Shown: piece after piece, positions 46,454 through 55,740 of the stretch | Layout: each line of letters begins with the position of its first letter | Position numbering within the stretch: position 1 is the stretch's first letter | Assembly (NCBI GenBank): GCA_963575645.1 | Contig: OY754466.1 | Location: forward strand, 7,542,001-7,606,000 | Length of the DNA stretch: 64,000 nt | DNA from: Xanthostigma xanthostigma | Lineage: Eukaryota; Arthropoda; Insecta; Raphidioptera; Raphidiidae | Direction of reading: 5' to 3' | The notes under the pieces: model-generated | What the model saw: the letters and a program-made list of their open reading frames with translations, nothing else | The model's database searches: none | Told to the model about the DNA's origin: nothing | Program-made: the position numbers and the translations under genes

Positions 46454-46552
46454 CAGGGGTGTCAGACTAATTTTTAAAGGGCCATTTAAGGTGTGTTAGC
46501 GGGCCAGACTCTAAATTAAAAACTAAAACACATACTAAATTAAAATCTTCAA

Positions 46553-47167
46553 TCTATACTAATATATAAAGCTGAAGAGTTTGTTTGTTTGTTTGAACGC
46601 GCTAATCTCAGGAACTACTGGTTCAAATTGAAAAAAAATTTTTTTGTTGGATAGCCCATTTATCGAGGAAGGCTATAGGCTATATAAAATTAGGCTACGA
46701 CCATTAGAAGCGGAGCATTGATGAAAAATGTTGCACAATGTATCTCAAAAATAAGCTTCTATTTAGGTGAAATGCACTAACTAAATATACTCATATTATA
46801 GCGTTGTCAGATTACAACGCCGGTTAGCTCAATAGGTAGAGCACACGACTGTCAATATCAGGGTCGTGGGTTCGCGCCCTACGTTGGGGGAAAATATTTC
46901 TATTTTTTTTTTATTTTCTACATTGCTTTCTTCTAAAGCTTACATTTAAATTTATTTTAATTTTATTAATTAAAAAAAAATATTAGTTTAAAAAAGTTTA
47001 AATACCTACTGCTTTTTATCGACAAAAGCTTTTGAACGGTAACTCCGATCATCATGAAATTTGGACACAAAATTCATCTCGGTAAACTAAGATGAATGTG
47101 TGTACTCATGTTCCTCCCTTCCCCATTCATTCTTTTACAACCGGGTGAAACCGGACGGGACCGCTTG
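46553..47167 (+). mobile_element. Helitron family B, copy 2
   Basis: TCTATACTAATATATAAAGC start and GGACGGGACCGCTTG end, sitting between A and T. The last bases are CTTG, not CTAG. The fragment at 44740-45003 provides an empty-site relative. Confidence 0.85.
46818..46890 (+). repeat. tRNA-Lys-like module inside Helitron copy 2
   Basis: CGGTTAGCTCAATAGGTAGA (A box) and GGTCGTGGGTTCGCGCCC (B box with one change), ending CTACGTTGGGGG. The anticodon loop differs from that of copy 1 and of tRNA-Lys. Confidence 0.78.
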
Positions 47168-47267
47168 TTTTCATATAAAGGTAATAAAAAGGGTAAATTA
47201 TTTTGAGCTTTATACGATCCAGACACCTGAGATCTCTTGTTTTTGCAAAGGAAAATCAGTTGAAAAT

Positions 47268-47757
47268 ACAGTGTAAACTCCATTTAACGTCTCTCGATAT
47301 AACGATAAACTCCTTAAAACGTCGAAATTACTTAACTCTAGTTGGTTCACCTTGTTGCCCATGCGATGATACACTCTAAATAACAACAGTACGTCATCAT
47401 TAAGCAATAAACAGTGGTTGTTTGTTATTTTGCTGCTTTGTTGTCGGCATCATGCATTACCGAAGATTCTAGAAAATTCGTTCTTTTGTTTGTTGGGATT
47501 ATCTTTCATATGTTTAGCTCAGCTGCTTATCGATAAGTATTCTTAATTGCCCACAAACTTGCAAACAGTGAACATGGCGAGTAAAAGAAAATCTTTGTGT
47601 ATTGACGAAAATGTTTTAATTAATACGCGCAATAGAGGCGGGAGAAAAGTTAAGTGATGTTGGAAGACGCTTTGGAGTAAATACATATTATTGTAAAAAA
47701 AATATTAATGGATTATTTCTTCTCTCCGTTTAACGACAACTCTCAATAACGCCACAA
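47268..47757 (+). mobile_element. pogo/Tigger-type element, 5' part with broken transposase
   Basis: Starts CAGTGTAAACTCCATTTAAC. The ATG at 47574 opens MASKRKSLCIDENVLI; after a frameshift the next frame reads AIEAGEKLSDVGRRFGVN. This is the N-terminal helix-turn-helix (CENP-B/psq type) of pogo transposases. The rest is missing. Right end near 47757 is tentative. Confidence 0.75.
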
Positions 47758-47952
47758 AGTGCAGTCCCGTGAGGTCCTTTCTTCTGTACAAAAATTTGGA
47801 GAGCAAAAAAAAAGAAGGTCCTTTCATTTCAACAAAAAGGTCTTTCATGTGACAAATTATATTGGCAAACTTTTTTCGTTCTTAATATCATTTACAAAAT
47901 GCTTCGCGGGCCGGATACAATTTTACCGCGGGCCGCCATTTGCCCAGACCTG

Positions 47953-48240
47953 GTATAGATGATCCAACTGTATAAATAAAGGTTAAGATGTGCTACTTTA
48001 ACACCCGGAGTTATGGCTTTTCTACGAGGTGCGTGGGTCGGCATGCAGTCAACCCACGCATTGTGAGAAACGTCAGGTTTTTCTTCTTTGATTTCTACTA
48101 CAATTAGTAAAAAATAAACATGAAAATCGGTTAGAGATGAACTGTAACATTCCAACAGAGACGCTTTACTAGGAAAATAATAATAATGCGTTTAACGTCC
48201 GTTTCTCGACTTTGTGTCATAACACACTGTGAGTGTTTTA
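47953..48240. other. Unclassified spacer
   Basis: Nothing supported. Confidence 0.4.
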
Positions 48241-48650
48241 ATTTAAGGCTAGTCTGCGTCTTATTTTAAGACATTGAAATGTTTTATTTGATGAACTGTT
48301 TGAAATAAAACGGTTGAAACGTTTTTCTTAAACTAATTTTAGACATTTACGTGTTTTATTTTAAGACATTTAAAACGTTTAAAAAAACCGTTCTGGTCGT
48401 CTTAATTTAATAAATCTAAGTGTTTTAATTTCAACATGTATGCATATTATTGCAAAACATGGAAATGTTTTATTTCATGTATTGTTTGAAATAAAACGGT
48501 ATACACGTTTTTTTGCTAATATAAGACACTGACGTTTAATTTTAACAAATATAAATGTTTTAATAGAAACACGTTCTGGCCGTTTCTATTAAATTAAACG
48601 TTTCTAATATTTTATCAAAATGAAACGTTTTTTATATTATCATATTCTAT
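48241..48650 (+). repeat. Diverged tandem pair rich in AAACGTTT words
   Basis: Two units of about 195 bp (starting near 48275 and 48465) share GAAATGTTTTATTT, TGTTTGAAATAAAACGGT and CGTTCTGGYCGT. Palindromic AAACGTTT-like words recur. Confidence 0.65.
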
Positions 48651-48719
48651 AACATCATGTATACAGACGCCATTCGCACCATTACTATTTTCCATCTATC
48701 ACACTTCCCGTTATTTTGT

Positions 48720-49048
48720 ACATTTTTAAACTTCCACTTAATTAATAGCAATGAACGAATGAAGGAATTTTTAGGACATTAGGATAAGGTAGGCAAATTT
48801 TGCGCAAAGGAGTTTGACAGGTAATCGGCCATAGCCTTGAATAAGGAACCATCTCGATATTTATCTGGAATTAATGGGAGAAACCATGGAAAACCTCAAC
48901 AAGATGGCCGATACAGGAATCATCGTTTTTCGTCGAGAGACAGCAGGAAAAATTCCCAGCCATATCTGCCCCCGACGGGATTCGAACCCGGTACCTCCCG
49001 AATGCGAGTCTAGTGCTGTCATTACTACGTCACCCCAGTCGCTTGACT
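48720..49048 (-). mobile_element. tRNA-Ala-like SINE, inverted copy
   Basis: Minus-strand relative of 34350-34810 with the B box GGGTTCGAACCCGG-type word at 48979. The body at 48835-48850 (CCTTGAATAAGGAACC) is uninterrupted, giving the empty site for the 34576-34681 insert. Confidence 0.75.
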
Positions 49049-49130
49049 TGGAAAATAGGTCGCTATTGTCGCTAGACTTTTAGAGGGACGTGCTGTCTAA
49101 AAGTCTAGCGACAGTAGCGACCTATTTTCC
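49049..49130. repeat. Hairpin between head-to-head SINE copies
   Basis: GGAAAATAGGTCGCTA and TAGCGACCTATTTTCC with TCTAGACTTTTAGA-type inner pairing give arms of about 35 bp. Confidence 0.8.
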
Positions 49131-49245
49131 AACCTATTTTCGGGAGGTATCGGGTTCGACTCCCGGCAGGGGCAGATGTGGCTGGGACTTTTTTCTGCTG
49201 TCTCTCGCCGAGAAACGATGATTCCTGTATCGGTCATCTTGTTGA
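49131..49245 (+). mobile_element. tRNA-Ala-like SINE fragment, plus strand
   Basis: CGGGAGGTATCGGGTTCGAC, GGCAGATGTGGCTGGGAC and CATCTTGTTGAGG match the family; the head upstream of the B box is lost. Confidence 0.7.
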
Positions 49246-49507
49246 GGTGGGAAAGCGGCTTTAACGAAACTACTGTAGAGTTGCTGCAAGGTTTTAACTA
49301 AAAAGGAAAGTTGAGTGAGGATAACTTGTGCTTAATTCAGCTTGAATTGCTTAATTTGGCAAGCACACGGGTTACTTTAGTGAGTTGTTTACAATTTACA
49401 AATAAACTGAGACAACACACGGCTGTTTGCTGTTGTCGAAATTAACTTTTGCAACGGTGATGCAAATGTGAATGTGTCAACATGCTTTGATATTTTTTTC
49501 CTTTTTT

Positions 49508-50109
49508 ACACGCTTTATATTAACTTCACCTGTAAGTTTGTATGTATGTATGTATGTATGTTTGTTTGTAACATTCGTTTGGACTAAGCAATTGATTTAT
49601 TACTGTTAGTATGTTATGCCACTACTGTAAGAGCAATCGTTGACCGAGCGGTCTAAGGCACGGGTCTTCGCTGACGCCAACTCTCAGAATCACGGGTCGT
49701 GGGTTCTAATCCCGTCCACGCCGAAATAGAAAATTTATTTTTTCGGCAAATTTTTGACAATAAATCGAACTAAAAAATGGAAAATAAATATTGTTTAAAA
49801 AAAACTAAAAAACACGTTTTATATCAAACTAAAAAGTGAAAAATAAATATAGTTTAAAAAAAACTAAAAAACACGCTTTATATCGAACTAAAAAGTAAAA
49901 AATATTTTTTTTAAATCAGCTTAAAACAATAATGAATAAAAAATACAAGTATTATTGAGAAAAAAGCGTGGGGCACTCGATGTACGAAAATGTGGAACAA
50001 AGCGCCCCACGTTTTTTTCACAATAATACTAGTATTTTTTATTCATTATTGTTTCAAGCTTATTTTAAAAAAAAATATTTTTTACTTTTTAGTTCGATAT
50101 AAAGCGTGT
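49508..50109 (+). mobile_element. Composite S, copy 2
   Basis: As copy 1, with tRNA-Leu-like part at 49629-49722 (GACCGAGCGGTCTAAGGCAC, closest to a true tRNA-Leu D arm). The A-rich subunit with CACGCTTTATATCGAAC is repeated one extra time. Loop orientation as in copy 1. Confidence 0.8.
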
Positions 50110-50150
50110 TTTTTAGTTTTTTTTTAAACTATATTTATTTAAAAATAAAA

Positions 50151-50235
50151 TACAGTAGAAACTCTGTATAACGAAATTGAAGGGACCGGGTGTTTTATTG
50201 CGCTTATAGAGTTTTCGTTAAACGGAGAGTAAAAG
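50151..50235 (+). mobile_element. pogo-type end
   Basis: ACAGTAGAAACTCTGTATAA then CGAAATTGAAGGGACC resembles pogo/Tigger terminal sequence. Only this end is seen. Confidence 0.5.
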
Positions 50236-50406
50236 AAAACAATATAATGTTCTTCAGACCTCGTAATTATTTATTTCTTCGTATATAATGAACCAGCAAA
50301 TAAAAAGTATTTACATATTTTGTAGAGTAAATATTTCTCTTTTCGATGAAAGAAATACTTTTCGCGATTAGTGTACTAATTTTCAGAAAACCGAGCGTTT
50401 ATTAAA

Positions 50407-50416
50407 ACGACTCTCG
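50407..50416 (+). promoter_or_regulatory. Putative PSEA core of U6
   Basis: ACGACTCTCG at -70 to -61 from the U6 start. The same 10-mer stands at -64 to -55 of three U1-like loci and, with one change, the fourth. PSEA recruits SNAPc at insect snRNA promoters. The role is inferred from position and recurrence. Confidence 0.65.
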
Positions 50417-50445
50417 GGACTAGTGGATTTCTCAGTAGTGCTGGG

Positions 50446-50453
50446 TATATATA
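50446..50453 (+). promoter_or_regulatory. TATA box of U6
   Basis: TATATATA at -31 to -24. In insects a TATA box together with a PSEA directs RNA polymerase III; the U1-like loci have no such box at this spacing. Confidence 0.8.
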
Positions 50454-50476
50454 CAAACTGTTGAGGCACACTTACC

Positions 50477-50493
50477 GTACTTGCTTCGGCAGT

Positions 50494-50533
<40 letters not shown>

Positions 50534-50583
50534 GGCCCCTGCGCAAGGATGACACGCAAAATCGTGAAGCGTTCCACATTTTT
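50477..50583 (+). ncRNA. U6: U6 spliceosomal snRNA
   Basis: Full-length match to the U6 consensus known from animals: GTACTTGCTTCGGCAGTACA at the 5' stem, the ACAGAGA box (ATACAGAGAAGATTAGCA), the AGC triad, GATGACACGCAAAATCGTGA and the 3' GCGTTCCACATTTT. The 5' stem is paired (GTACTTGC...GTAC). U6 forms the catalytic core of the spliceosome with U2. A TATA box and putative PSEA lie upstream and a T run downstream, so the locus looks complete and functional. No substitutions break the catalytic motifs. Confidence 0.97.
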
Positions 50584-50587
50584 TTTT
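50579..50587 (+). terminator. Pol III T-run terminator of U6
   Basis: Nine T's directly at the RNA 3' end, with further T runs behind. Confidence 0.9.
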
Positions 50588-50735
50588 GTTTTTTCCTTTT
50601 TTTTTTATACTCGCTCATCTGTTTTAATTTCCTTTTTTTACTCTCGGTGCGTGACTTACACTCGCTCTTGATCAATTCAACCGAGGACCAAATCCCATAA
50701 GGTTTGTGCGAGGTCCTTTGGCATTTTTGTAATGA
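50588..50735. other. Spacer between U6 and the first U1-like unit
   Basis: T-rich, then a possible hairpin (GAGGACC...GGTCCTT) followed by CATTTTTG. I looked for U4, U5 and other snRNAs and recognised none. Confidence 0.4.
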
Positions 50736-50804
50736 TTGAATATAGTTCAATTAAACTTTGTCTCGGTGGCACTACAGTCATTTCATTTGATATTAAATTT
50801 ATGC

Positions 50805-50814
50805 ACGACTCTCG
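50805..50814 (+). promoter_or_regulatory. Putative PSEA core, U1-like 1
   Basis: ACGACTCTCG at -64 from the U1-like 5' end, inside a longer block (GCATTGTGAGCGGTACG) conserved in the unit. Confidence 0.65.
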
Positions 50815-50868
50815 CATTGTGAGCGGTACGTTTTGTGAAAGACTGAAAGCTTCATTTCAGCGAACAGC

Positions 50869-51039
50869 ATACTCACGACGCGTCGGGATTACCGTGATCA
50901 AAGAGGCGGTTCCCACGGGGTAGGCTCTTGATCTTCCATTCTTCTTAGGTCGGGCTAACCCTGGCATCTCTTCCTACCTTAAGTAGGAATTATGGGCGCA
51001 TAATTTCTGTTAGTTGGGACTGCGCACACGCTGTGCCCG
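50869..51039 (+). ncRNA. U1 snRNA-like locus 1 (variant or pseudogene)
   Basis: Collinear with U1 snRNA over its whole length. 5' end ATACTCACGAC (canonical ATACTTACCTG); stem-loop I ACCGTGATCAAAGAGGCGGT; a stem-loop II helix (GGGTAGGCTC with GGGCTAACCC); stem-loop III TTCCTAC-CTTAA-GTAGGAA; Sm-type site CATAATTTCTGTTAG; and a 3' stem GGGAC...GTGCCC. The 5' end could pair with GTGAGT donors because the base facing donor position +3 is C. The U1A loop AUUGCAC is lost (ATTCTTC), so a standard U1 snRNP is doubtful. Promoter motif and 3' flank are shared with the other copies. Expression is unproven. Confidence 0.82.
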
Positions 51040-51142
51040 TGCCGAGGATTCAAGATCAAATAAATTCCTGACTGGTCCCCACAATACAGGCTGATTTTTA
51101 AGTTGATTCTTTTTTTTAACAGCGTGTTGAAATCAAATAGAC

Positions 51143-51699
51143 CCTTAGTTCCCAAAGCGGTCCAGATGGACCCCCAGCGGTCCACGGGAGACTCGACGGG
51201 GGTCTACGTTGGCGTGACAAAAAAAGGAGGCTCACAATTCGTAAGCAAGGGTCCACGAAAATTTATCTGCTTTCGATAGTGAAGAACTAAAATGTTGGCT
51301 TGACTTTACCTATCAATGTAGAGATAATATTTTAAGAAGCTCAGCAACTGTTACTTGTAAAAACTTTCCATATTCAGTTGGTTCCTTGTGCTGTGAGTAG
51401 ATGTCAAAAAAGTAAAATTGGATGGAATTACTTTTTTGATTGGCCAACTTTACTTTTTTGACATCCACTCACAGCACAATCAATTAATTAATTAACCAAT
51501 CAATTCTCACTTATTTCATTTAGAAAACTCCCCATTCGTGGTTGGAACTCAGCCGCAACGCACATTTCCATAGTTAGATCTAATAGTCACACTGTTTGTC
51601 GAGTTTTGGGAATATGGTAGGAATGTAGCTGCAGGGGGTCCACCGGAACCAGCTAAATTTTGAAAGTGGTCTGTGAGAAAAAAGGTCTGGGTATCTCTG
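51143..51699. mobile_element. hAT-type element nested in V
   Basis: Perfect 8-bp duplication AAATAGAC at 51135-51142 and 51700-51707. Left end CCTTAGTTCCCAAAGCGGTC, right end GGTCTGGGTATCTCTG; the terminal repeats are only weakly alike. Confidence 0.88.
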
Positions 51700-51707
51700 A
51701 AATAGAC

Positions 51708-52062
51708 GAACGAATGTAATGTAATAGTTTATTTGTATACTAAATACAGTTACAAAAATAGTCAAATATATAAAATTTACAAAAATAAAATTTACAAGAA
51801 ATCTTCAAAATTATATAGACACAAATCATTTAGCAACTTTTTTATTTGTCTTGTAAATGCAGGTTGTGACAATTCTCTAGTAGCTATGGATAATTTATTA
51901 TAAAATTTTGGAGCCCAAAAATTGGGACCATTTGTTAGTTTATTAAGCCTGTATGAAGGGATTCTAATATCCTCTCTACTTCTGATGCTATAAGAGTGTA
52001 CGCTCTCAACAATTTCAAATTTGACTATATTATCTTTTATATATTTCAAATTTTCTAAAATA
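51708..52062 (-). pseudogene. 5'-truncated LINE 3' end nested in V
   Basis: Minus-strand open frame 52049-51792 encodes YRLNKLTNGPNFWAPKFYNK then LSIATRELSQPAFTRQIKKLL, the end of a LINE ORF2 after the reverse transcriptase (hydroxyl-rich loop followed by an amphipathic F-x3-I/L-K-x-LL tail). The 3' tail ends in a short ATTACATTACATT repeat at about 51712. Only the last 100 residues or so remain. Confidence 0.7.
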
Positions 52063-52318
52063 TTTCAAGTAACTTTTTTATCAACATTCAAAAATGAAAG
52101 ACACGGACTTTCAAAGTTTTATTAAATTTTATCAAATTTTTAGATCGGTCCTGGAGAACCGAGTTTGAATTGTTCTATTCGGTTAAATTGAACAGGTTGT
52201 GATAAACAGAGTTTACTAAATTTGGCATTTTTTTTTAATCTCCAATTAGTCGAATATTGTTCAATTAAATTTTCTCTCGTTGGCACCACAGTCGTTTAAT
52301 TTGATATTAAATTTATAC

Positions 52319-52328
52319 ACGACTCTCG
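52319..52328 (+). promoter_or_regulatory. Putative PSEA core, U1-like 2
   Basis: ACGACTCTCG at -64 from the U1-like 5' end. Confidence 0.6.
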
Positions 52329-52382
52329 CATTGTGAGCGGTACGTCTTATGAAAGGCTGAAAGTTTCATTTCAGCGAAAAGC

Positions 52383-52558
52383 ATATTTCCCGGCGTCGGG
52401 ATTACCGTGATCAATGAGACGGTTTCCCACGGGCGAAGTTCTTGATCTTCCATTCCTCTTAGGAGTCTTAGGTCGGGCTGACCCTGGCATCTCTTCAGGC
52501 CATGGATTTGATGGGCGCATAATTTTTGTTAGTTGGCACTGCGCACGCGCTGTGCCCG
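52383..52558 (+). pseudogene. U1 snRNA-like locus 2
   Basis: Same layout as locus 1 with ACCGTGATCAATGAGACGGT (stem-loop I), CCATTCCTCTTAGG in place of the U1A loop, Sm-type site ATAATTTTTGTTAG and the 3' stem with GCGCACGCGC. The 5' end is ATATTTCCCGG, no longer complementary to a GTRAGT donor. One extra short duplication (TCTTAGGAGTCTTAGG) lies in stem-loop II. Probably a decayed copy. Confidence 0.78.
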
Positions 52559-52592
52559 GTGCCGAGGATTCAAGTACAAATAAATTTCTGAC

Positions 52593-53186
52593 TAGTGATG
52601 TGTCCGCATGACTCTTTATTGGGAGCTGACTCCGTACGCTCCGCTCACTAAAAAGAGTCGTTCAAAGGAGCGACAGTAGACAGTACACACTACACAAGAG
52701 TGCAGACTGCAGAGGTGTGAACTGTCATCATGCATGCTCAGGAGTCATGCAGCATTGCACAGCACAATACACACACTCAGCTCTGAGCTCATTTTAATAT
52801 GATTCTAATCTTATATTATTCACATTTCGGATAAACTATAAAGTATAATAAAAACTGAACAATAATAATGTTTATTGTTACAATATTATATCTTTATCCA
52901 CGACGTCAATGTGAATGGTTTAAGTCACTGTACGCTTAGTACTATTACACTTACAGTGTGTCATTCGACATTAAATGACTCAGCGAAGATAACTCCGTAC
53001 GTGCAAAATTCACTAGTGCCTGTGCTGTGTGCGCTCTGTAAATGTGCGAATGCAACAATACAGAACAGCACAGCACAGAGCAATGGCGCTCAGAGTGAGT
53101 CATTCACAAAAAAAAGAGCGACTCGCTCCGCTCCGAGAAGGGAGTCGTTCATTATGAACGAATCGTTCAGGAGCGACACATCACTA
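52593..53186 (-). mobile_element. hAT-type element Z, copy 3
   Basis: TAGTGATGTGTCCGCATGAC start and GGAGCGACACATCACTA end, with flanking 8-mers TTTCTGAC (52585-52592) and TTCCTGAC (53187-53194), 7 of 8 alike. It sits in the 3' flank of U1-like unit 2. Confidence 0.88.
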
Positions 53187-53472
53187 TTCCTGACTGATCC
53201 CCACAATACAGGTGATTTTTGAATTGATTCTTTTTTATAACAGCGTGTAGAAATCAAATAGACGGACAAATATTTCAAGTAACTTTTTTATCAAAACTCA
53301 AAAATGAAAGAGGAACGGGCTTTCAAAGTTTTATTAAATTTTATCGAATTTTGAGATCGGTCCTGGAGTTATGTCACTATGGAAAAATGTTATGTCATTA
53401 TCAAGTATTCACAGAAATTGTTCGAAGTTGTCCCCGTTTTGTTGGACACAAAGATGCGTGCGTCGTAGCCAT

Positions 53473-53812
53473 TAGAGCTGTAAAAGTAACGAGAAATTGT
53501 GTACCCGTATGTATTCGTTACTTAAAGAACCAGTACCCGTTACTTTCGTATCGTTACGTTACTCGTTACTTTTCATACGACATACAATCGTGTACTAACA
53601 GCATCAACCATGTACCATCGCATCGAGGCGCGTCGCATACGTGATACGGTATTCGTTCGTATAACGTATAACCGCATCAAACGAGTCGAACTGACATGGA
53701 TACGACAAATGCGAGTAACGAAATGAGTTTTTAAGTAACGATTCGTTACTTCGAGTCAGACGATGTACCCGTTACTCAGTAACGAATACATACGGTTTGT
53801 TACAGCTCTATA
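53473..53812. mobile_element. hAT-type element rich in CGTTAC words, 340 bp
   Basis: Perfect 8-bp duplication GTAGCCAT (53465-53472 and 53813-53820). Ends TAGAGCTGTAA and TTACAGCTCTATA are inverted. CGTTAC/GTAACG words crowd both ends. Confidence 0.9.
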
Positions 53813-54004
53813 GTAGCCATGCTTCTGTACATGCTTGTAGTGGCGATTGACCTTTCCGCAAATTATTTGGAGTGCATTTCCGATTCGTGCTATCATTTCT
53901 TCGCGTGTGTTAACCGGGCTTTTGAGCTAATTAAATAAAATTTAATTAAACTTTGAACGGCTATTATTCTCTTATTTTTGACTTTTGATAAAAAAGTTAC
54001 TTAA

Positions 54005-54082
54005 TTGTTATTGGCGTAGCTAGTAGTCTAAGTCATTCATGGCGTGTCAGCGCGATGACTTAGCCTACAAGTTGCGCCCATA
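54005..54082. repeat. Small palindromic insert
   Basis: GGCGTAGCTAGTAGTCTAAG and CTTAGCCTACAAGTTGCGCC face each other across about 25 bp. Confidence 0.6.
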
Positions 54083-54451
54083 ATTTTATTCAACAATTGC
54101 GCGTTATTCATGTTTTAATTATAATGAGATGTTGTTAATATCTATTTATTTCTTTATAAAAAAAAACTGTCAATACTAACAGCACCAAACAGCACGATTC
54201 AATGTTTTGGTTTGAGGTTAGCCGGTCTCTCAATTTTAGTCTCAATGGGTAACAACGGAGTTGTTGTTACCTACTATTTCGTTACGACTCAGAAAATAGT
54301 TACGTTTATTTTCATTACTCCACAATGGCCGAGCTAGTAGGAATCTTCATTGAGTTATGACAAGTAATTGTCACCAGTCGGTAAATGGCTATTTAGGGTT
54401 CGGTTTTTAGGCATGATAAAACATGAATAACGCGCATGAGTTGAATAAAAT
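54083..54451. mobile_element. TIR element inside V copy d
   Basis: ATTTTATTCAACAATTGCGC and GCGCATGAGTTGAATAAAAT are inverted ends, extended by GTTATTCATGTTTTA and TAAAACATGAATAAC. Confidence 0.75.
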
Positions 54452-54516
54452 ATTTATTAGTCTATTTGATTTCTACACGCTATTAAAAAAGAAGAATCAA
54501 CTTAAAAATCGCTGTG

Positions 54517-55269
54517 TATAATTTTACGAACAAGTGGTTTTAATTTTGACTAAATTAAGTGAGAAAAATTTACATAACAAAATTATAATCTGTAGGCCAG
54601 ATAAACTTTGAGGACTCAAAAATTTTGGGTAAAAAAATTAGATATCTGCAATTGATAATAGTAATCCCTAACTGTTCTATTCGGTCAAATTAACGAACAG
54701 GCAGGGATAAACAAAGTTTACTAAAATTGACAGTTTTTAAGCTATTGCATAGCTTCTATCACTGGCTTTGAGCGCGGCGACTGAATCAAGAAATTCCGTA
54801 ACGAAAAAACCTAACACCCCCCAGTCCGACCGGCACAGCGGTGCGGCGTTGACAGCCGTGCATCGTCTAACGTCGTTTCAGTTCGGCAGACTTCGGCAAG
54901 GTGTTTGTGTGCTCATAACTGCATAACTGCTCATAACTGATTCTATCTTTATTTGTGTATAAATGAATTTATATATAATACTGCTATAAAAATAACCTAA
55001 ATTATTTAGGTTATGTGCAAAGAAAGTATATATGATATTATATCTATATAAATGTTCATCGCGCGAAATTCTATGATCAAACTCTTAATATCGTTCTTTT
55101 TGTTCAAATTTTTTGAATGAATAATTGTTTTGGTGTGTAATTACACTATTTATACCTTATTATTTATACCTAGCTATTTTCGTTTTATAGAGAAGAAAAA
55201 CTTAAAGACCTAAAAAGAATATGCAATAGCTTTACCGCGGCAGTCCCCGAGTGCCACACGTATTTTTTA
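54517..55269. other. U1-unit remnant, then unclassified DNA
   Basis: 54670-54735 repeats the segment at 52170-52215 (TTCTATTCGGT, GATAAACA, GTTTACTAAA), which belongs to the amplified U1 unit. Beyond, a GC-richer block at 54815-54905 and AT-rich DNA hold no recognisable gene. Confidence 0.5.
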
Positions 55270-55685
55270 ACCGACGAAAAACAAAAACGGAGGAGGTTCT
55301 CAATTCGACGCGTATATTTTTTTTTTTTTTTATTTTTTTTTTTTTTTTTATTTATGTATGACCACGCATAACTTTTTACAAAGTAGTCCGATTTTGATAA
55401 TTTTTTTTTGTTTGAAAGGGTATACCTCGAAGTTGGTCCCATATAAATTTGGTAGAAAAATTCCAACCCTAAGGGTAGGAAAACAGGGGATGATTGATTG
55501 TTCACTCACTGATTGTAATGTATGACCACACATAACTTTTTACAGAGTGGTCCAATTTTGATAATTATTTTTTTATTGGATAGGGTATACCTCGAGGTTC
55601 GTCTCATATAAATTTGGAAAAAAAATGTCTACCCTAAGGGTGGGAAAATAGGGGTGATTTATTGTTCACTCACAGATTTTTATGC
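55270..55685 (+). repeat. Lepidoptera-type GGAGGAGGTT repeat with internal tandem duplication
   Basis: AAAACGGAGGAGGTTCTCAA and long T runs, followed by two units of about 165 bp (55354 and 55519) that both start TATGACCAC and contain CATAACTTTTTACA and GGTATACCTCGA. Confidence 0.8.
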
Positions 55686-55740
55686 TGAGTTGTGTATATT
55701 ACAATTATAAATTATATAGCCACAAAAAATTATTAAATAA

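Larger units (their letters stand above)
46454..47952. mobile_element. hAT-type element with nested Helitron and pogo
   Basis: CAGGGGTGTCAGACTAA and TTTGCCCAGACCTG are the ends; GCGGGCC words lie near both. It contains a Helitron (46553-47167) and a pogo fragment (47268-47757). No clear 8-bp duplication, so the ends are tentative. Confidence 0.65.
51087..52153. mobile_element. Mariner foldback V, copy c, half element with two insertions
   Basis: CAGGCTGATTTTTAAGTTGA opens the left arm. The arm is interrupted by a hAT (51143-51699) and a LINE end (51708-52062) and resumes with ATATTTCAAGTAACTTTTTT, then stops at the GGTCCTGGA junction. The right arm is missing. Confidence 0.8.
53209..54516. 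mobile_element. Mariner foldback V, copy d, with nested insertions
   Basis: CAGGTGATTTTTGAATTGAT and ATCAACTTAAAAATCGCTGTG are the ends, both next to TA. A hAT (53473-53812) and a double insertion (54005-54451) interrupt it. The left end follows the U1 unit sequence CCCCACAATA directly. Confidence 0.85.

Noticed and set aside
50588..50735. Possible further snRNA after U6
   Set aside because: A hairpin and CATTTTTG are present, but no signature of U2, U4, U5, U7, U11 or U12 was recognised.
50461..50750. Open frames over the U6 gene on both strands
   Set aside because: They are by-products of the U6 RNA sequence and adjoining T runs.
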